A DNA stretch of 64,000 nt from Ensifer adhaerens (lineage in GTDB: Bacteria; Pseudomonadota; Alphaproteobacteria; Rhizobiales; Rhizobiaceae), in the NCBI RefSeq assembly GCF_000697965.2, contig NZ_CP015881.1:372001-436000 (forward strand), read 5' to 3'. This document shows positions 56,140-64,000 of the stretch, piece by piece (position 1 is the stretch's first letter; each line of letters starts with the position of its first letter). The notes under the pieces were generated by a model that worked only from the letters and a program-made list of their open reading frames with translations, did not search any database and was not told where the DNA came from. The translations under genes and the position numbers were made by a program.

Positions 56140-57060
56140 TCAGGTCCGGGGTTCGTCCAGACGGGCGAGTTCCGCAAATTCGGTGCCGAGAAAATCGAGC
56201 AGGGCGCGGACGGAGGGAAGCAGGCCGCGCCGCGACGGGAAGGCAGCATGAATGATGCCGGCCTTCGGCGCCCAATCGGGCAGCACGTCGACAAGCGTGC
56301 CGTCCTTCAGGTCCTGCCGCACGACCATGGTCGGCAGCTGGCAGATGCCGACGCCGTTGAGCGCGGCGAGCCGCAGGGCCACCATGTCTTCGGTTACGAG
56401 GCGTGGCCGATGTCGGACGATCGCGGTCGCGCCGTTGGGACCGTCGAGCCGCCAGTCGTGGCTTTGGCGGTCGGGGTTCCAGGCAAGGCTCGGCAGGCCG
56501 CCGAGATCCGCCGGTGCCGGCGGGTTGCTCAAACCGGCAAGCAGCCTGGGGCTGGCGACCAGCCTTTGTTTGCTCTCGGCGAACCGCTTGACGACGAGAT
56601 CGCTTTCCTCGAGCGGCGGGAAGCGCACGCGGATGGCGACATCGATGCTTTCGCGCAGGACGTCGACGCGGCGATTGGTGCTTTCGAGCACCACCTCGAC
56701 CTTCGGGCATTCGGCCATGAAGCGCGCGATCATCTCGCCCACCTGGAAATAGACGACCGACGACGGGCAGCTGACATGAACCACGCCCTGCGGTTCGGAA
56801 CGGGTGCGGTCGATCATTTCCTGCGCCGCCTCGGCCTCCACCAGCATGGCGACGCAGTGGCGGTAATATTCCCGTCCGATCTCGGTGATGACGAAGTGGC
56901 GCGTCGAGCGCTGCACCAGCCGCACCCCGAGGCGCGCTTCGAGAAGGCCGATGCGACGGCTCAGGCGCGAGCGCGGCATGTTCAGTTTCCGGGCCGCGGC
57001 GGCAAAGCCGTTCTGTTCGACGACGTCGACGAACAGCTTGAGATCGTTCAAATCCTGCAT
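56140..57060 (-). CDS. LysR-family regulator
   Basis: This 306-residue protein has an N-terminal LysR helix-turn-helix (about 4-62, GFAAAARKLNMPRSRLSRRI) and a C-terminal effector domain with VHVSCPSSVVYFQV and IDVAIRVRFPPLEESDLV. It is divergent from a pirin gene, with two inverted repeats between them, and probably controls pirin and the YcaC-like gene. The effector is unknown; quinones or related stress signals are suggested only by the usual partners of pirin. Confidence 0.9.
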   Translation of the reverse strand: MQDLNDLKLFVDVVEQNGFAAAARKLNMPRSRLSRRIGLLEARLGVRLVQRSTRHFVITEIGREYYRHCVAMLVEAEAAQEMIDRTRSEPQGVVHVSCPSSVVYFQVGEMIARFMAECPKVEVVLESTNRRVDVLRESIDVAIRVRFPPLEESDLVVKRFAESKQRLVASPRLLAGLSNPPAPADLGGLPSLAWNPDRQSHDWRLDGPNGATAIVRHRPRLVTEDMVALRLAALNGVGICQLPTMVVRQDLKDGTLVDVLPDWAPKAGIIHAAFPSRRGLLPSVRALLDFLGTEFAELARLDEPRT

Positions 57061-57067
57061 GGGCGTT

Positions 57068-57109
57068 TGTCCTGTTTTCAGGACACTGTAGACCGATATG
57101 GCTGTCTAC
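57068..57109. promoter_or_regulatory. Paired inverted repeats between lysR and pirin
   Basis: TGTCCTG TTTT CAGGACA (57068-57085) is a perfect inverted repeat, followed by GTAGAC and GTCTAC arms (57088-57093, 57104-57109) around a 10-bp centre. Two neighbouring dyads beside a divergent LysR gene fit the usual recognition and activation sites. Confidence 0.6.
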
Positions 57110-57181
57110 CGCCAGATTTGGTGCAGACGTATCTTCCCTCCAACGCTCTCGCTGACATGGCGAGACCAAGGAGAAACAGCC

Positions 57182-58051
57182 ATGAGAAAGATACTCGGCA
57201 TCTTCGGGAATGCGCATCCGCATTGGGTTGGTGATGGCTTCCCGGTCCGTTCGCTGCTGGCGCGCGACCGCGCCGGCGATCATGTGAGCCCGTTCCTTCT
57301 GCTCGACTATGCTGGGCCGATGAATTTTGCCCCTGGTGTCACGCCGCGCGGCGTCGGTGTGCATCCGCACCGCGGCTTCGAGACGGTGACGATCGTCTAC
57401 CAGGGCGAGGTCGACCATCGCGACTCCGCCGGCAATGGCGGCCATATCGGTCCGGGTGACGTGCAATGGATGACGGCTGCGGGCGGTATCCTGCATGAGG
57501 AGTTCCATTCGGAGCGCTTCACACGCGAAGGCGGCACGCTCGAAATGGTGCAGCTCTGGGTCAACCTGCCGGCCGCCCACAAGAGTGTCGATCCCGGCTA
57601 CCAGACCTTGCTCGATCGCGACATTCCGACGGTCAGCCTGCCGGATGGTGCGGGATCGCTCAGGGTGATCGCCGGAAGCTACGCCGGAACGCAAGGGCCG
57701 GCGCGCACCTTCACGCCAATCAACCTCTGGGACCTGCGCCTGAAGCAGCGAGGCTCGCTCAGCCTCGATCTACCCGAGGGCCATTCGCTCGGCCTCGCGG
57801 TCCTGCGCGGTAATGTGCTCGTCAACGGTAGCGATCTTGTGGGAGAGGCGCAATTCGTTCTCTTCGGCCGCGACGGGGGCGGCATTACGCTGGACGCCAA
57901 TTCGGATGCGACGGCGCTCATCTTGACCGGCGAACCGATCGACGAACCGGTCGCCATGTACGGCCCCTTCGTCATGAACACCGAACAGGAAATCAGGCAG
58001 GCGATGACGGACTTCCAGTCCGGTCGATTCGGCAAGATCGCGAGCGTTTAG
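57182..58051 (+). CDS. Pirin-family protein
   Basis: This 289-residue bicupin has the pirin metal site: His in GVHPHRGFETVTIVYQGEV and His/Glu in GILHEEFHSE. The C-terminal cupin follows (about 165-275). Bacterial pirins are reported to have quercetinase-like activity or to act in redox sensing; which applies here is open. AAGGAG precedes ATG 57182. It is divergent from the LysR gene and followed by a YcaC-like hydrolase, a combination common in alphaproteobacteria as far as I recall. Confidence 0.9.
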   Translation: MRKILGIFGNAHPHWVGDGFPVRSLLARDRAGDHVSPFLLLDYAGPMNFAPGVTPRGVGVHPHRGFETVTIVYQGEVDHRDSAGNGGHIGPGDVQWMTAAGGILHEEFHSERFTREGGTLEMVQLWVNLPAAHKSVDPGYQTLLDRDIPTVSLPDGAGSLRVIAGSYAGTQGPARTFTPINLWDLRLKQRGSLSLDLPEGHSLGLAVLRGNVLVNGSDLVGEAQFVLFGRDGGGITLDANSDATALILTGEPIDEPVAMYGPFVMNTEQEIRQAMTDFQSGRFGKIASV

Positions 58052-58114
58052 CCGCGCGAGACCGCATCGCGAACACGGAATGAACCACGACTGAACAGGA
58101 GACCGGGCGGTGCC

Positions 58115-58151
58115 GCCCCTCAATCCCAACGCCGAAGCGCATGCGCTTCGG
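58115..58151 (+). repeat. Two tandem hairpins between pirin and hydrolase
   Basis: GGGCGGTGCCGCCC (58115-58128) and CCGAAGCGCATGCGCTTCGG (58132-58151) are both perfect palindromes, only 3 bp apart, in the 165-bp gap between the two genes. They may end or attenuate the pirin transcript; no T-run follows. Confidence 0.55.
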
Positions 58152-58216
58152 GGAACCCGAACGCATGCCTGCTTCCCGAATGCAGCCATGCAATCAAGCC
58201 AGCAAGGAGCAAGACC

Positions 58217-58894
58217 ATGACACCTGCAAACTTCAACGGACAGCGCCCGGTTATCGATCCCGATGATGCGGTGATGCTTTTGATCGACCACCAGAGCGGC
58301 CTGTTCCAGACCGTCAACGACATGCCGATGCCGAAGCTTCGGGCCCATGCGGCAGCGCTTGCCAGCATGGCGACGCTGACGAAAATGCCGGTCATCACCA
58401 CGGCCTCCGTGCCGCAGGGCCCGAACGGCCCGTTGATCCCGGAAATCCATGCCAATGCCCCGCATGCCAAGTATGTCGCCCGCCGCGGCGAGATCAACGC
58501 CTGGGACAATCCGGACTTCGTCGCCGCCGTCAAGGAAACCGGCCGCAAGACCCTGATCATCGCCGGCACGATCACCAGCGTCTGCATGGCCTTCCCGGCG
58601 ATCAGCGCCGTGCATGACGGCTACAAGGTCTTCGTGGTCGTCGACGCTTCGGGCACCTACTCGAAGATGGCTGAGGAGATTACCCTTGCCCGTGTCGTTC
58701 AGGCCGGGGTGGTGCCGATGGATACGGCAGCGGTCGCCTCCGAACTGCAGCGCACATGGCACCGCGACGACGCCCAGCAGTGGGCCGAGATCTACACCAA
58801 GATTTTCCCGGAATATCAGCTGCTGATCGAAAGCTACCTCAAGGCCCAGCAGGTCGAGAAGGATCAGGAACAGCTCGACTCGCAGCGCGGCTAA
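58217..58894 (+). CDS. YcaC-like isochorismatase-family hydrolase
   Basis: This 225-residue cysteine hydrolase follows E. coli YcaC throughout: VMLLIDHQSGLF (catalytic Asp), GPNGPLIPE, YVARRGEINAWDN and TSVCMAFPAISA (catalytic Cys). As in YcaC, Arg stands near the usual Lys position. The natural substrate of YcaC-type proteins is unknown. AAGGAG precedes the ATG. It lies downstream of pirin and may share its regulator, although hairpins intervene. A strong terminator follows. Confidence 0.88.
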   Translation: MTPANFNGQRPVIDPDDAVMLLIDHQSGLFQTVNDMPMPKLRAHAAALASMATLTKMPVITTASVPQGPNGPLIPEIHANAPHAKYVARRGEINAWDNPDFVAAVKETGRKTLIIAGTITSVCMAFPAISAVHDGYKVFVVVDASGTYSKMAEEITLARVVQAGVVPMDTAAVASELQRTWHRDDAQQWAEIYTKIFPEYQLLIESYLKAQQVEKDQEQLDSQRG

Positions 58895-58917
58895 GGCCCG
58901 CGGCGGGCAAGAGAATG

Positions 58918-58957
58918 AAACACCCACGGCAGATATCCTGCCGTGGGTGTTTTGTCT
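58918..58957. terminator. Bidirectional intrinsic terminator
   Basis: A perfect 14-bp stem (58919-58932 with 58938-58951) closes a 5-nt ATATC loop. It is followed by TTGTCTT on the plus strand, and the left side is preceded by TGAAA, giving U-rich tails in both directions. It separates the convergent hydrolase and amidohydrolase genes. Confidence 0.88.
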
Positions 58958-58963
58958 TGATGA

Positions 58964-60217
58964 TTAGCGGCGGTCGATTTCCAGAATGGTCTGGAACAGC
59001 ACTTCTGCGCCGCGGGCGCATTCCTCGGGCGCGGTATATTCCGCCTCGTTGTGCGAGAGCCCGTCCTTGGATGGCACAAAGATCATGGCAGTCGGGGTGA
59101 TTGTCGCGATATGGGCGGCATCATGCCCGGCGCCGGAGACCATGTCGGTCGCCGAATAGCCGAGCGCTTCCGTGCTGGCGCGCACGGCGTTCACGATCGC
59201 CGGATCGAAAACGACAGGCGCCTTCGACCAGATGTGGTTCAAGGCGACACCTGGCCCAGTCTTGCAGACAGCGTCTTCAAGGGCCGCTTGCATCTGATTG
59301 AGCCCCGTCTCGGAAAGATGGCGCATGTCGATCTGGAGCCGAACGGAACCGGGCACGACATTGCGCGAATTCGGCCCCACCTCGACGAAACCGACAGTGC
59401 CGACACCCGGCGGGTTTTGACGGGCGATGTCGCGGACGGCAAGGACGATTTCGGCCGCCGCAACAAGTGCATCGTCGCGCTGCGCCATCGGCGTGCTGCC
59501 CGCATGCGCCTCCGTGCCCGTGATGGTGACATCGAACCAGCGCAGCCCTTGGATGCCCGTGACGACACCGACCTCGGTCGCCGACGCTTCGAGCAGCGGC
59601 CCCTGCTCGATATGGAGCTCGACATAGGCGGCAAAGGAAGCCGGATCGATCTTGGCCTTGCCGCGATAGCCGATCGCATCGAGCGCCGAACCGACCGTGA
59701 CACCTTCGCGGTCGGTGCGCGCCTGGGCGTCATCGAGCGCCAGCGCGCCGGCAAAGACGCCGGAGCCCAGCATTGCCGGCGAGAAGCGGGAGCCTTCCTC
59801 GTTCGTCCAGTTGACGACCACGAGCGGATGGCGAAGCCGGGTGGCGCTTTCCTTGAGGGTGCGCAGGATTTCGACACCGGCGAGCACGCCGAGGATGCCG
59901 TCGAAGCGGCCGCCCTGCGGCTGGGTATCGAGATGGCTGCCGACGGCGATCGCCGGCAGCGACATGTCCTCGCCGGCATAGGTCGCAAAGATGTTGCCGA
60001 TGGGGTCAATCTCGACCGTGCAGCCGAGCGCGCGGCATTCCGCGACATACCAGTCGCGGACTTCACGATCCTCCTCGGTCAATGTCAGCCGCGTGACCCC
60101 GCCCTTGTCCGCAGCACCGAAGCGCGCGGTCGAGACGATGTCGGCCCACAGCCGGTCGCCGCTTGTCGCCGGCGTGTTGATGCGGCTGGTTTCGCTGCGC
60201 ATGGCTTCGGCGCTCAT
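58964..60217 (-). CDS. N-carbamoyl amino-acid amidohydrolase family (M20)
   Basis: This 417-residue Zn-dependent hydrolase belongs to the HyuC / allantoate amidohydrolase group. Metal ligands are H95 and D106 in VGSHLDTQPQGGRFDG, E140/E141 in NWTNEEGSRF, the His of YVELHIEQGP and the His of GLSHNEAEYT. It hydrolyses N-carbamoyl (ureido) groups to amine, CO2 and ammonia. ATG 60217 is chosen because GGAG lies about 8 nt upstream and it gives an ATGA overlap with the upstream gene. That neighbour, a thiazoline-carboxylate hydrolase, suggests N-carbamoylcysteine as substrate. Confidence 0.87.
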   Translation of the reverse strand: MSAEAMRSETSRINTPATSGDRLWADIVSTARFGAADKGGVTRLTLTEEDREVRDWYVAECRALGCTVEIDPIGNIFATYAGEDMSLPAIAVGSHLDTQPQGGRFDGILGVLAGVEILRTLKESATRLRHPLVVVNWTNEEGSRFSPAMLGSGVFAGALALDDAQARTDREGVTVGSALDAIGYRGKAKIDPASFAAYVELHIEQGPLLEASATEVGVVTGIQGLRWFDVTITGTEAHAGSTPMAQRDDALVAAAEIVLAVRDIARQNPPGVGTVGFVEVGPNSRNVVPGSVRLQIDMRHLSETGLNQMQAALEDAVCKTGPGVALNHIWSKAPVVFDPAIVNAVRASTEALGYSATDMVSGAGHDAAHIATITPTAMIFVPSKDGLSHNEAEYTAPEECARGAEVLFQTILEIDRR

Positions 60218-60744
60218 TTCTGCTGCTCCGGCGCGTCCTTGTTGAGCCGATAGCGGAAATCGCAATGGGAGGCGCCCTGCATTACAGTCTGGGTGCGCTC
60301 CAGCGTGATGCGCGGGTCGTAGCCGGTGCAGAAGACGCCGTCGCGGTTGCAGGACAGCAGGTGTCCGATATGGCCGAGGCCCATCTCGCGATAGGTCTCG
60401 GCGTAGCGACAGCGCTTGACGTTGTAGTGGAATTCCTCGTCCGTCGCCTTGGTGACCTCGATGACCAGCGCGTCGTCCTGGGTCCAGAGATCCTGAAGTT
60501 CCTGGAAGGTGCGCAGGTTGGTGCCGCCGGGTGTCTTGGCGGCAAAGGTCCGGCCCGCCTCGATCGCGGCCTTGGTGATCGCCTTGTCGAGGATCGCCTG
60601 GGCGCGCTCCTCGCCGATCTCCTCGCGCATCGCCTCATAGATTGGCGCGATGATGCCGGCCTCGATGCGGCGGCGCGCGAGAATTCCGATCTCGCCATCC
60701 ATCGCGACGCGCGAGTCGGCGTTTTGATTGTCCGTCTTTTCCAT
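60214..60744 (-). CDS. L-2-amino-thiazoline-4-carboxylate hydrolase family
   Basis: This 176-residue protein matches the ATC hydrolase family: ARRRIEAGIIAPIYEAMREE near the start and the conserved C-terminal run RCRYAETYREMGLGHIGHLL, SCNRD and GASHCDFRYR. The Pseudomonas enzyme opens the thiazoline ring to N-carbamoyl-L-cysteine. ATG 60744 follows GGGAGG; the frame is open upstream without family content. The M20 amidohydrolase gene starts within its stop, giving the same two-step arrangement as atcB-atcC. Family members may act on other substrates. Confidence 0.82.
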   Translation of the reverse strand: MEKTDNQNADSRVAMDGEIGILARRRIEAGIIAPIYEAMREEIGEERAQAILDKAITKAAIEAGRTFAAKTPGGTNLRTFQELQDLWTQDDALVIEVTKATDEEFHYNVKRCRYAETYREMGLGHIGHLLSCNRDGVFCTGYDPRITLERTQTVMQGASHCDFRYRLNKDAPEQQK

Positions 60745-60923
60745 GCAATGCCTCCCTGTCTGCCTAGGGGCAGAAGAACAGGGGCAGTTTACTACGCTGT
60801 CGATGCTTCCGTGTTGCAAATCCGTACCGGAACGATCGAATGCTGTGCAAATATTTTGCGCCAATCTCCGACCGCGCAGGAATCATTCCCGCTTTTTGGG
60901 GAATATGCATAGCCGCGTGGTGT

Positions 60924-60942
60924 AGCGCCCGGAATCGGCGCT
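60924..60942 (-). terminator. Weak stem-loop after fused membrane protein gene
   Basis: AGCGCC and GGCGCT form a 6-bp stem with a 7-nt loop just after the stop of the gene ending at 60949. Without a T-run it is a weak terminator candidate. Confidence 0.35.
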
Positions 60943-60948
60943 GTGCCG

Positions 60949-63504
60949 TCAGCGCTCGCTGCTTGAAACGAACCAGCGGTAATAGGGATTGGTCGGCTCT
61001 ACGCGCATCAGCAATTCCATGTCGCGCGCCCACTCGTCGCGGTAGCCGGCATAGGCATTCAGCGAGGCCTGGTAGAACAGCATCAGCCGGTTGTGGGCAT
61101 CCGTCACGGATTTGTCGAACGCCGGGTCCGCGCCGAGAAGCGGAGCCTTGCTGCGGAGGGCAACCAGGGCCGGCAGCGTGCGCTGCAACTCGTCGGGGCG
61201 AACCCAGCTTGCATATTCGATCCGCGGTTGGTCGTCGGTGACCGGCAGGGCCGAACCGGCATAGCGCTCCAACCCGGTGCGATCGGACATCCAGGTCGCG
61301 AGCAGGTCGGCCGGTCCGGAAATGCCGACGTCGCGAAGCGCTGCTGCAAGCGTCGGGTCGGCGAGCCGGGCGGCAATGCGGGAAGCGTCAAGCTCCTGCG
61401 GCTCAATGGAGCCAATGAGCAGCATCTCGTGCAGTTCGGTCGACCAGAGCGTCGCATGCGGGAAACTGTCGAGGAAGCTGCGCACGAGCGCGCGGGTGTC
61501 CTCGTCGTTCTGAGTGGCGATCGGCAGCCATTGCGCGACAAGCCCGTTCGGCGCGAGGCGCTCACGCGCCAGGCGATAGAAGTCGGACGAGTAGAGGTTG
61601 ACCACGCCGGCGGCCGAGGGCGGCGGCGGTTCGAGCGTGATCAGATCGTAGCGGGATTGGCTCCGCATCAGTTCGCGCCGGCCGTCGGCTACGCGCACGT
61701 CGAGACGGCTATCGCCAGCCGCATTGAAGTTGCCGGCAAAGAGCGTCGAGGCGCGGGCGACCGAGGGCAGGAGTTCGGCGGCAACGCGCCGGTCGAGGCC
61801 GGGATAGGCGAGCAGCGCACCGGCGGTGATGCCGGTACCGAGACCGATGACCAGAGCCGATTTCGGCTCGCCCTTGTGGATGACGAGCGGCAGTAGCGCC
61901 TGCAGCCGCATGTAGCGCAGCGACGGCATGGCATCGCCGGTGTTGGAAACGCCCTGGATGTAAAGGCGGCGGAAACGGCGGTCGGGCTGCCCCTGTTCGA
62001 TGACGGCGACGGTGGCGCCGAGACCCTCTTCATAGGAAACGATCGTGCCATTGCCGCGCGAAAGGTTGAGCAGGCTCGCCAGCCGATCCGACGGCACGAT
62101 GACGGCGATCAGCACGGTGAGGGTGCCGAGAGCCGGTGCGAGTAGCCGCCGGCCCATCCAGCCGCCCTGTCCGCGACTGACGGCGACGAGCCCGATTGCG
62201 GCTGCGGCAATGGCGAGGACGGAAAAACTTCTGACGATACCGAGAGACGGGATCAGCACAAAGCCGGTCAGAAGCGTGCCGAAAATGCCGCCGAGCGTGT
62301 TCAAGGCAAGAACCCGGCCGGTGTCGCGGCCGGCGTGTTCAGGGTCGACGGCGAGCCCGAGGGCGACCGGGAAGGCGGCGCCGAGGATCAGCGTCGGGAT
62401 AAAGACGATCGTCAGTGCGGCGACGAGGAAGCGCGCGCACATGCCGGCAAAGATGCTACCGGTGACGTCGGCGACGGCGGCCTCAGCGCTGGTCTGCAGC
62501 GCCGTCAGCCAGGGGCCAAGCAGCGCAAGTTCGGCGAGCGCCACCAGGCCGGCGAGCGTGATCAACAAGCCGAAGGCCCCCCAGGGGTCGGACAGGCGCT
62601 CGCTCCGGCGCGCAAAAAGGGCGGCGCCGAGGGCAAGGCCAGAAAGATAGGTGGCAAGCACCACGGAAAAGGCGAAGGAGCGGGTGGAGATGAACTGCAC
62701 GATCGCCTGCGACCAGGCCACTTCATAGCCAAGGGCGATACCGCCGGCGATGGCATAGAGGACAAGCGCCAGCCGCGAACCGTTAGCGCTACGCGTTTCC
62801 CCAGGGAGTGTCCCTTGAACAGGTTCCCGGGCGATAGGCACATTCAGGGAAAGCGCGATCGCTGCGGCGACAAGGCCGAGCCCCGCTGCCGCAAGCCCTG
62901 TCGCCTGAACGCCGAGGGCGGGAATGAGAACGAAAGAGACCGCCAGGCACCCGGCGATCGCGCCGAGCGTATTGGCGGCATAGAGCCTGCCGCCCTTCGC
63001 GGCGACGCTGCCTGCTGAGGCGTTTAGCGCCCGCAGCAGGACCGGCAGGGTGCCACCCATCAGGAAGGCTGGCGTCGCCACGATCAGGACCAGCAGGGCC
63101 CAGGCGGCGAGCGGGCTGGTGCCCTCAATCGCGACGAAGACCGGCGCGATTCTGGAAAGTATGAAGGTGACGCCGGCGCCGAGTATGGCGACCCCGGTTT
63201 CAAGCAGGGCATAGAGGCGGAGCGGCTGGCGGGAACGGTCGCCGGCACGGCCAAGGACAAAACTGCCGAGCGCAAGGCCGAGGAAGAAGGCGCTGACCCC
63301 GGTGCTGACCGCATAGACATCGACGCCGGTGACCAGCGAAAGCTGCTTGATCCAGAGAACTTGGAAGACCAGAGCGGCGGTGCCGGAGAGGAAGAGCAGG
63401 AATGCCGCGGCTGCCGGAGCGATGTGCGTCCGCTTTGCCGCCGAGGTGCCCTCATTCGACTCCTCGAAAATTACCGATCGAGCGGGCGGAACGGTCTTCG
63501 TCAT
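60949..63504 (-). CDS. Multi-helix membrane protein fused to spermidine-synthase-like domain
   Basis: This 851-residue protein has about fourteen hydrophobic segments in the first 490 residues, arranged like an MFS-type transporter (FLSGTAALVFQVLWIKQLSL, GGTLPVLLRALN, NTLGGIFGTLLTGFVLIPSLG). A C-terminal SAM-dependent methyltransferase/spermidine-synthase-like domain follows, with ALVIGLGTGITAGALLAYPG, LITLEPPPPS and LYSSDFYRLARERLAPNG. Such fusions are widespread but their reaction and any transported substrate are unknown. ATG 63504 starts at a reasonable N-terminus; a GTG at 63549 is an alternative. It follows a sulfatase gene on the same strand. Confidence 0.85.
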   Translation of the reverse strand: MTKTVPPARSVIFEESNEGTSAAKRTHIAPAAAAFLLFLSGTAALVFQVLWIKQLSLVTGVDVYAVSTGVSAFFLGLALGSFVLGRAGDRSRQPLRLYALLETGVAILGAGVTFILSRIAPVFVAIEGTSPLAAWALLVLIVATPAFLMGGTLPVLLRALNASAGSVAAKGGRLYAANTLGAIAGCLAVSFVLIPALGVQATGLAAAGLGLVAAAIALSLNVPIAREPVQGTLPGETRSANGSRLALVLYAIAGGIALGYEVAWSQAIVQFISTRSFAFSVVLATYLSGLALGAALFARRSERLSDPWGAFGLLITLAGLVALAELALLGPWLTALQTSAEAAVADVTGSIFAGMCARFLVAALTIVFIPTLILGAAFPVALGLAVDPEHAGRDTGRVLALNTLGGIFGTLLTGFVLIPSLGIVRSFSVLAIAAAAIGLVAVSRGQGGWMGRRLLAPALGTLTVLIAVIVPSDRLASLLNLSRGNGTIVSYEEGLGATVAVIEQGQPDRRFRRLYIQGVSNTGDAMPSLRYMRLQALLPLVIHKGEPKSALVIGLGTGITAGALLAYPGLDRRVAAELLPSVARASTLFAGNFNAAGDSRLDVRVADGRRELMRSQSRYDLITLEPPPPSAAGVVNLYSSDFYRLARERLAPNGLVAQWLPIATQNDEDTRALVRSFLDSFPHATLWSTELHEMLLIGSIEPQELDASRIAARLADPTLAAALRDVGISGPADLLATWMSDRTGLERYAGSALPVTDDQPRIEYASWVRPDELQRTLPALVALRSKAPLLGADPAFDKSVTDAHNRLMLFYQASLNAYAGYRDEWARDMELLMRVEPTNPYYRWFVSSSER

Positions 63505-63572
63505 TGCGGCACGCCATCTCTTAACAAAGGCAGGAAGAGAAGGCGGCACACCAGGCGCCGCCTTCGAGAGTG

Positions 63573-64000
63573 TTATTGGGCAGGTTGGGACTTCGCCAGG
63601 ATCTCGTCGATCTTCTGGTGCACGCTTTCTTCGATCTGATCGACCGAGAAGCTTGCCGGCTTCTGGCTTGGCGGATACTCGATGAAGGTTTCGAGGAACG
63701 CGGCGGATTTCCCGACCGCTTGGGCGAAGAGATAGGCATTTTTCGTTCGCCAGTCGTTGTATTGATCGGAGACGATGTCCGCCCGCTCATAGGGGTCCAT
63801 CCGCAGGTTGAAGATCTTCGGTGCGCGCAGGCAGGTGAAGGGATCCTGCCAGACGTCGAAACCTCCCGGCTTGCGCATTTCGCAGTAGACGGCTTTCCAG
63901 TTGTCCCAGCGCATGCCGACGAGCTTGGCGTCGTCGTTGAAGTAGAAGAACTCCTTGCGTGCGCTCTTTGGCTGCTCGCCGGTGAGGTAGGGCAACTGGT
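63573..64000 (-). CDS. Sulfatase-family enzyme, C-terminal part
   Basis: The gene runs off the right edge; 141 C-terminal residues and one partial codon are inside. The text EFFYFNDDAKLVGMRWDNWK, then AVYCEM, LRAPKIFNLRMDPYERAD and WRTKNAYLFAQA matches the C-terminal domain of arylsulfatases. The active-site CxPxR segment lies outside the window. Sulfatases release sulfate from esters; whether this one is periplasmic cannot be seen. It ends 68 nt before the fused membrane-protein gene and may be in the same operon. Confidence 0.85.
   Translation of the reverse strand, partial: QLPYLTGEQPKSARKEFFYFNDDAKLVGMRWDNWKAVYCEMRKPGGFDVWQDPFTCLRAPKIFNLRMDPYERADIVSDQYNDWRTKNAYLFAQAVGKSAAFLETFIEYPPSQKPASFSVDQIEESVHQKIDEILAKSQPAQ

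Overview
The window is one dense, GC-rich (roughly 60 percent or more) stretch of alphaproteobacterial DNA, most probably from a Sinorhizobium/Ensifer-type rhizobium and most likely from a large pSymB-like chromid. The reasons are the many ABC importers for sugars, amino acids and sulfate, the rhizobial cellulose operon with bcsN, the BaeRS-like and VirK-like genes, and the order leucine-degradation operon, Xre/RES toxin-antitoxin pair, sulfate importer. From memory that order matches a segment of S. meliloti pSymB; no alignment was run. I found no rRNA, tRNA, insertion sequence, phage gene or CRISPR array.

Left part (1-20.7 kb). Two paralogous iron-type substrate-binding proteins and the first residues of a permease run leftward, opposite a two-component system (2607-5437) whose intergenic region holds a tandem 9-bp repeat. 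Then come a PAP2 phosphatase, a BaeRS-like two-component pair, a VirK/YbjX protein, a possible 52-residue secreted protein, a GFA-family enzyme, and a LysE exporter behind an Lrp regulator. A LacI-type regulator faces an eight-part sugar locus: binding protein, double ATPase, two permeases, ketose 3-epimerase-like enzyme, FGGY kinase and class II aldolase. These form a self-contained route from import to an aldol cleavage; the sugar is unknown.

Middle part (20.8-48.4 kb). A cellulose operon bcsN-A-B-Z plus a TPR gene is followed by the complete leucine/isovalerate operon (isovaleryl-CoA dehydrogenase, both methylcrotonyl-CoA carboxylase subunits, methylglutaconyl-CoA hydratase, HMG-CoA lyase) with a Rid-family gene inside it. 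Then follow the Xre/RES toxin-antitoxin pair, an FAD-linked oxidase, the leftward sulfate importer cysPTWA, a shortened RibD/DHFR-like gene, a D-threonine-aldolase-family enzyme, and a divergent polar amino-acid importer.

Right part (48.4-64 kb). A leftward operon encodes a MalE-type binding protein, two permeases, a SIS-domain protein, a PfkB kinase and a UgpC/MsmK-type ATPase, facing a ROK regulator; its gene content resembles fructosamine (frl) operons. Next are a LysR regulator facing pirin and a YcaC-like hydrolase, a strong terminator, a two-gene unit of thiazoline-carboxylate hydrolase and N-carbamoyl amidohydrolase that could release cysteine, a membrane protein fused to a spermidine-synthase-like domain, and the C-terminal part of a sulfatase.

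Architecture. Most operons use 1-8 nt start/stop overlaps, implying translational coupling. Each of the six substrate-binding-protein genes is followed by a GC-rich stem-loop before the next cistron, which probably stabilises the binding-protein mRNA.
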